A stretch of DNA of 44,666 nucleotides, taken from the NCBI GenBank assembly GCA_934462945.1, contig CAKSJF010000007.1, positions 1 through 44,666 of the forward strand. Reading direction: 5' to 3'. The notes beneath the pieces are model-generated. The model ran no database searches. It saw only the letters and a list, made by a program, of their open reading frames with translations, and was not told the origin of the DNA. Shown here piece by piece: positions 41,330 through 44,666 of this stretch. The position numbers were made by a program, and so were the translations under genes. Origin of the DNA: an uncultured Clostridia bacterium (GTDB lineage: Bacteria; Bacillota; Clostridia; UBA1381). Position 1 is the stretch's first letter; each line of letters starts with the position of its first letter.

Positions 41330-42847
41330 ATGATTTATACTGTTATAATTTTGTTGCTTTTTTCTGTTATTATATTGATCCGGAAATATACAAACCGCTA
41401 TACCTTTATCCTGGCAGGGCTGACGCTTTGCTTAAACCTCGCGATCATTTCCTCGCTGATTTTTGTTGCAAAGCTGGGGCATTATCAGTATCCGGACTAT
41501 GCCATCTTTCTTCCGGACTATAACGGATATTTGTTTTTAAGCAGGCTGAAAATTTCTTACTACACCATTATTCGTCTGCAAAATATCGGCTTTGCCGGAT
41601 TTATCGCCTGTCTGCCGCTGTTTTTAACGCCCAAGGAACGCTCAAAAAAGAGTCTGATTCTGACCGGAGCAAGCTTTCTTTTGCCGGTTTTTTATGTCAT
41701 ATTTTATGATCCGCAAACACGTCTGCAATTTATGACCATGCTCTACGGCATGTCTGCCACCGGCTCGGAACGGGTACACCGCCTGCTCATCCTGGTCAAT
41801 AAGCTGAACTACATATGGATCGGCGCATATATGATTATGCCTTTAGCGCAGCTTTTGTATCTTGCATTTAAAAATGAATATACAACCAAAAAGAAACAGC
41901 TGTTTTCACTCTTTTTCAGTCTCCTGTGCCTCAACATGCTGTGCCTTTTTATCTTTATTGTCGGTCCGTTCCGGCAAACCTACCAAACGCTCAGTATGGA
42001 TACGTTGCTCTGTTTTCCGGAAAGCTCTTTTTCCTATAACTACAGCTATCTATCTATTTTAGCCTTAGTGCTTTCCAATGCGATGCTGATTTTGCTATTT
42101 CGCTTTCACGGCTTAGACAGCCTGGATTTTTTCCGGGATTTTATCATCTCCCGGCTCGCCTTAAAACCAAACAAGCAAATCCGCAATATTTTACATACCT
42201 ATAAAAATGAAATGCTCTCTATTAACATGCTCGCCCGGCAGCTTTCCCAGCATCCGGAGCCGGAGCGCACAGAGTATCTGGTGAAACGGCTGGAAGCAAT
42301 CTCGGAAAATGCATTAAAAAGCGCGTCCAATTCACTCTACACCTTTAAACAGGTGGAAACCAGTCCGATTTATGCGGATGTGACAGAATGTATTGATCAT
42401 GCGCTTTCCCGAACGGAACTGGATAAAAATATTCAGGTTGTGCGCGATTATCAGTCAGGAATTTTTGCCTACTGCGACCGAACCTGTCTGGAAAATTCAC
42501 TCCGTAACATTTTAGACAATGCACAGGACGCAATCCGGCTTGCAGAACGAAAACGCGGAGAAATCCGGATTTCGGTTTCACGCGAGTATGAATGGATCTC
42601 CATTTCCGTCACAGACAATGGAATCGGAATCCCGAAAAAAGAACTCCGAAAAGTGTTCCGTGCATTTTACAGCACCAAGTCCTCCTCATCCAATTGGGGC
42701 GTTGGACTGAATTATGTATTTCGCAGCATCAAAAATATGAAAGGCTTTGTAAGCATCGAAAGTGAACTGGGGCATTCCACCACCTTCCGGATTACGCTCC
42801 AGCAAAAAAATACCAGGATAAGGGGAGAGAAATATGGATCAGATTAA
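41330..42847 (+). CDS. Multi-span membrane sensor histidine kinase
   Basis: A 505-residue sensor kinase. About seven hydrophobic helices fill residues 1-260 with short loops, so the signal may be sensed in or near the membrane. The kinase part has a likely phospho-accepting H289 in ILHTYKNEM, the N-box LRNILDNAQDAI (391-402), DNGIGI (429-434) and the glycine box NWGVGL (455-460). H289 does not sit in a standard HisKA motif. It overlaps the response regulator by 14 bases. Divergence from the ABC operon implies it controls glycan uptake. AAAGGAG lies seven bases before the ATG. Confidence 0.87.
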   Translation: MIYTVIILLLFSVIILIRKYTNRYTFILAGLTLCLNLAIISSLIFVAKLGHYQYPDYAIFLPDYNGYLFLSRLKISYYTIIRLQNIGFAGFIACLPLFLTPKERSKKSLILTGASFLLPVFYVIFYDPQTRLQFMTMLYGMSATGSERVHRLLILVNKLNYIWIGAYMIMPLAQLLYLAFKNEYTTKKKQLFSLFFSLLCLNMLCLFIFIVGPFRQTYQTLSMDTLLCFPESSFSYNYSYLSILALVLSNAMLILLFRFHGLDSLDFFRDFIISRLALKPNKQIRNILHTYKNEMLSINMLARQLSQHPEPERTEYLVKRLEAISENALKSASNSLYTFKQVETSPIYADVTECIDHALSRTELDKNIQVVRDYQSGIFAYCDRTCLENSLRNILDNAQDAIRLAERKRGEIRISVSREYEWISISVTDNGIGIPKKELRKVFRAFYSTKSSSSNWGVGLNYVFRSIKNMKGFVSIESELGHSTTFRITLQQKNTRIRGEKYGSD

Positions 42848-43514
42848 AATAGCCATTGTGGAGGATATGATCGACATTGCAGAATACTTTGCCATGGTTT
42901 TAGGAAAAGAACCGGATTTTGAAGTAGTCGGCATGGCACATAGCGGCGCAAAAGGTGTTGAACTGGTGCAGAAAACCGTTCCGGACATTGTACTGATGGA
43001 TATTCAGATGGAGCATCAGTATGCCGGCATAGAGGCGATTGAAAAAATCAAGGCAGATCTTCCGGCAGTCAAAATAATCGTGCTGACAGTCAACGAGGAG
43101 GACGAAATGATTTATCGTGCCTTCGCCGCCGGCGCTTCGGAATATATCGTGAAAAGTGCGTCGGTTGCCAATATCATCAATTCCATTCATTTGGTATACG
43201 AAAATCAGCTTTCTCTCCGTCCGGAAATTGCTTCAAAAATTTTAGATGAATTTTCCCGGATCAAAACCTACCAGGACACACTCATCTACACACTCAATAT
43301 CGTCTCACGGCTGACCACCGCGGAATTTGAGGTTCTAATGGCGCTCCGAAACGGAAAATCCTATCATCAGGTTGCTACGGAACGCTATGTGGAGGATGTC
43401 ACCATCCGAACGCAGGTGAACAAAATTCTGAAAAAATTTGGCGAGCATAATATCAAGGCTGTGATTAAACGTCTGGAACAGCTGCGGATTTTCGATATCT
43501 ACGATAAACGATAG
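42834..43514 (+). CDS. NarL/LuxR-type response regulator
   Basis: A 226-residue response regulator. The receiver domain (1-120) has the acidic pair E10/D11, the phospho-accepting D56 in LMDIQ, T85 and K107. The C-terminal part (about 155-215) is a LuxR-like helix-turn-helix with LTTAEFEVL and SYHQVATE segments. Its cognate kinase is encoded just upstream with a 14-base overlap. It probably activates the divergent transporter-hydrolase operon; the palindromes between them are candidate binding sites. GGGGAGAG precedes the ATG. Confidence 0.88.
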   Translation: MDQIKIAIVEDMIDIAEYFAMVLGKEPDFEVVGMAHSGAKGVELVQKTVPDIVLMDIQMEHQYAGIEAIEKIKADLPAVKIIVLTVNEEDEMIYRAFAAGASEYIVKSASVANIINSIHLVYENQLSLRPEIASKILDEFSRIKTYQDTLIYTLNIVSRLTTAEFEVLMALRNGKSYHQVATERYVEDVTIRTQVNKILKKFGEHNIKAVIKRLEQLRIFDIYDKR

Positions 43515-43632
43515 TCAAATGCCTGAATATAGACCAAAAGGAATGCCAAAAAAGGCACAGACCGTTCAAGGGATTAAAGTCTTGAAAGCAGATTATTTCC
43601 TACCATTGCTGCCCTTGCACTACACTCCAAAC

Positions 43633-43668
43633 GCGCCCGACGGAGTACGTCAGTACCCCGTCGGGCGC
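43633..43668. promoter_or_regulatory. Long GC-rich inverted repeat between the regulator and perR-like genes
   Basis: GCGCCCGACGG (43633-43643) pairs perfectly with CCGTCGGGCGC (43658-43668), with inner GTAC pairs. It lies 118 bases after the response-regulator stop and has no T run behind it on either strand. It may be a processed terminator or a dispersed REP-like element. The rest of the 309 bases between the two genes holds only weak stems, the perR-like promoter and its operator. Confidence 0.6.
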
Positions 43669-43748
43669 ATTTGTAGCGTTCTGCACTCTTTTTTACATCC
43701 CCCACAATTCCGGTTCCAAAAAAAAATAAAAAATATTTAAAAAAAGTA

Positions 43749-43776
43749 TTGACAAATCCAAAAAGTGTGGTATAAT
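43749..43776 (+). promoter_or_regulatory. Promoter of the Fur/PerR-family gene
   Basis: TTGACA (43749-43754), a 16-bp spacer and TATAAT (43771-43776). A Fur-type operator lies 14 bases downstream, so repressor binding would block transcription initiation or early elongation. Confidence 0.85.
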
Positions 43777-43789
43777 AGAATTATAAATC

Positions 43790-43808
43790 GATAATGATTA
43801 TCATTATC
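43790..43808 (+). promoter_or_regulatory. Fur-type operator
   Basis: GATAATGATTATCATTATC is a perfect 19-bp palindrome around a central T and matches the classical Fur box (GATAATGATAATCATTATC) at 18 of 19 positions. It lies between the -10 box and the start of the Fur/PerR gene, implying autoregulation. Confidence 0.85.
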
Positions 43809-43823
43809 ATCAAGGAGGGTTTT

Positions 43824-44204
43824 ATGCAGAAATATTCGAAACAGCGTGAAGCATTAGTTTCTCTTTTGCAGCATACCAAAAGTCATCCCTCGGCAGATAC
43901 GCTCTACCTGGAGCTGAAAAAGGAATTTCCGAAAATCAGCCTGGCAACGGTGTATCGAAACCTAAACAGTCTTTTGGAACAGAATGAAATCATTAAAATT
44001 GATATCGGCAACGGAACAGAACACTATGACGCCTGCGTCGATCCGCATTACCATTTCGTCTGCGAGCATTGCTCTGCAATTATCGATCTGGATGTGCCGG
44101 TTCGGATGGAGCTGTTAGAGGAAGTGTCAAAAGAAACCGATATGGTGATTCATTCTCACACCGTATTGTTTTACGGTATCTGTAAAAAATGTCAGGAAAA
44201 ATGA
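43824..44204 (+). CDS. Fur/PerR family metalloregulator
   Basis: A 126-residue Fur-family repressor: winged helix-turn-helix (about 1-60, with ISLATVYRNL) and a dimerisation domain with two CxxC zinc pairs (C80, C83; C120, C123). The regulatory metal site looks PerR-like: H21, D69, H75, H77 and D88, where Fur usually has glutamate at the last place. PerR responds to peroxide by iron-catalysed oxidation of its histidines. The rubrerythrin gene 18 bases downstream supports peroxide sensing. The start is ATG 43824, behind AAGGAGGG; the frame upstream lies in the operator. The operator resembles a Fur rather than a PerR box, so iron sensing is the alternative. Confidence 0.85.
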   Translation: MQKYSKQREALVSLLQHTKSHPSADTLYLELKKEFPKISLATVYRNLNSLLEQNEIIKIDIGNGTEHYDACVDPHYHFVCEHCSAIIDLDVPVRMELLEEVSKETDMVIHSHTVLFYGICKKCQEK

Positions 44205-44222
44205 ATTTCAGGAGGTAACATT

Positions 44223-44666
44223 ATGAAAAAGTTTGTATGTCCAGTTTGTGGTTATGTTCACGAGGGTGATTCCGCTCCGGAAAAATGTCCGCAGTGCGGC
44301 GTTCCGGGCAGTAAATTTACTGTGATGGAATCCGATAATTTGAACTTTGTCTGTGAGCATGTAATCGGTGTCGGTGCAAAGGATCAGGTTGATCCGGAGG
44401 TTTATGAAGGCTTAAAGGCAAACTTTGAGGGCGAGTGCTGCGAGGTTGGTATGTATATCGCAATGAGCCGACAGGCAATCCGCGAAGGATACCCGGAGAT
44501 CGGCGAGTTCTATATGAGAGCCGCTTTGGAAGAAGCTGAACACGCTGCAAAATTTGCAGAACTCCTCGGCGAGGTTGTAACACCGTCTACGAAAACAAAC
44601 CTCACCCTCCGCGCAGAAGCAGAATGCGGCGCAACTGCCGGAAAACTCGAGCTTGCTAAAAAAGCA
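44223..44666 (+). CDS. Rubrerythrin / NADH peroxidase, 3' end outside the window
   Basis: The first 148 codons of a rubrerythrin-type peroxidase. The rubredoxin domain comes first (CPVCGYVHEG, then CPQCGVPGSKF), followed by a ferritin-like four-helix domain; this order is that of reverse rubrerythrins, which reduce hydrogen peroxide with electrons from NADH in anaerobes. Glutamate/histidine ligand segments such as EEAEHAAKF are visible. GGAGG lies nine bases before the ATG, and the gene is probably cotranscribed with the perR-like gene. The window ends before the stop codon, so the length cannot be judged. Confidence 0.9.
   Translation, partial: MKKFVCPVCGYVHEGDSAPEKCPQCGVPGSKFTVMESDNLNFVCEHVIGVGAKDQVDPEVYEGLKANFEGECCEVGMYIAMSRQAIREGYPEIGEFYMRAALEEAEHAAKFAELLGEVVTPSTKTNLTLRAEAECGATAGKLELAKKA

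Overview
The window looks like a chromosome segment of an anaerobic, spore-forming member of the Clostridia (Bacillota). The evidence is strong AGGAGG-type ribosome binding sites, sigma-A promoters, a GerW/YtfJ-type sporulation protein, S-layer homology (SLH) anchoring, a rubrerythrin-type peroxidase next to a Fur/PerR regulator, and a moderate GC content by eye. I do not name a genus. There are no rRNA or tRNA genes, CRISPR arrays, transposases or phage genes.

Left part, about 0.4-17.5 kb, is mostly housekeeping. A minus-strand cluster prmA - flavoprotein - rsmE - trmB - tadA - small membrane protein (4.5 to 0.4 kb) covers ribosome and tRNA modification. Its flavoprotein resembles FprA but has lost most of its di-iron ligands. 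A short-chain dehydrogenase (5.3-4.6 kb) has its own promoter. A second minus-strand operon runs from 12.7 to 5.4 kb: M50 protease, scpA, scpB, DUF2953, ytfJ, radical SAM, DUF2344 and, at its tail, a cytoplasmic GH110-like beta-helix protein. Then come an AAA+ ATPase (DUF815) and a DeoR regulator facing each other, and a plus-strand trio of NfeD, SPFH and mutY that ends at a bidirectional terminator.

Right part, 17.5-43.5 kb, is a glycan-use locus. A two-component system (41.3-43.5 kb, plus strand) diverges from a long minus-strand operon (41.1 to 22.7 kb): sugar-binding lipoprotein, two ABC permeases, a GH130 phosphorylase, a large secreted putative clan GH-A hydrolase, a DUF6273 protein with three SLH repeats, another SLH-type surface protein, a second putative GH-A hydrolase that also carries DUF6273, and a secreted repeat-rich beta protein. 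It ends at a strong terminator. A second operon (22.5 to 17.5 kb) encodes a fused XRE-PfkB kinase, a D-lyxose/D-mannose isomerase, a class II aldolase and a GH2 beta-mannosidase. Together these suggest surface cleavage of a beta-mannose-containing glycan, ABC import, cytoplasmic phosphorolysis and hydrolysis, and flow of mannose through fructose to triose phosphates. The substrate is an inference from enzyme families.

The right edge (43.7-44.7 kb) has a PerR-like regulator behind a near-perfect Fur box, followed by a rubrerythrin/NADH-peroxidase gene cut by the window end. The most novel material is the pair of mosaic surface hydrolases with their SLH partners, the XRE-PfkB fusion, and the degenerate FprA-like flavoprotein.
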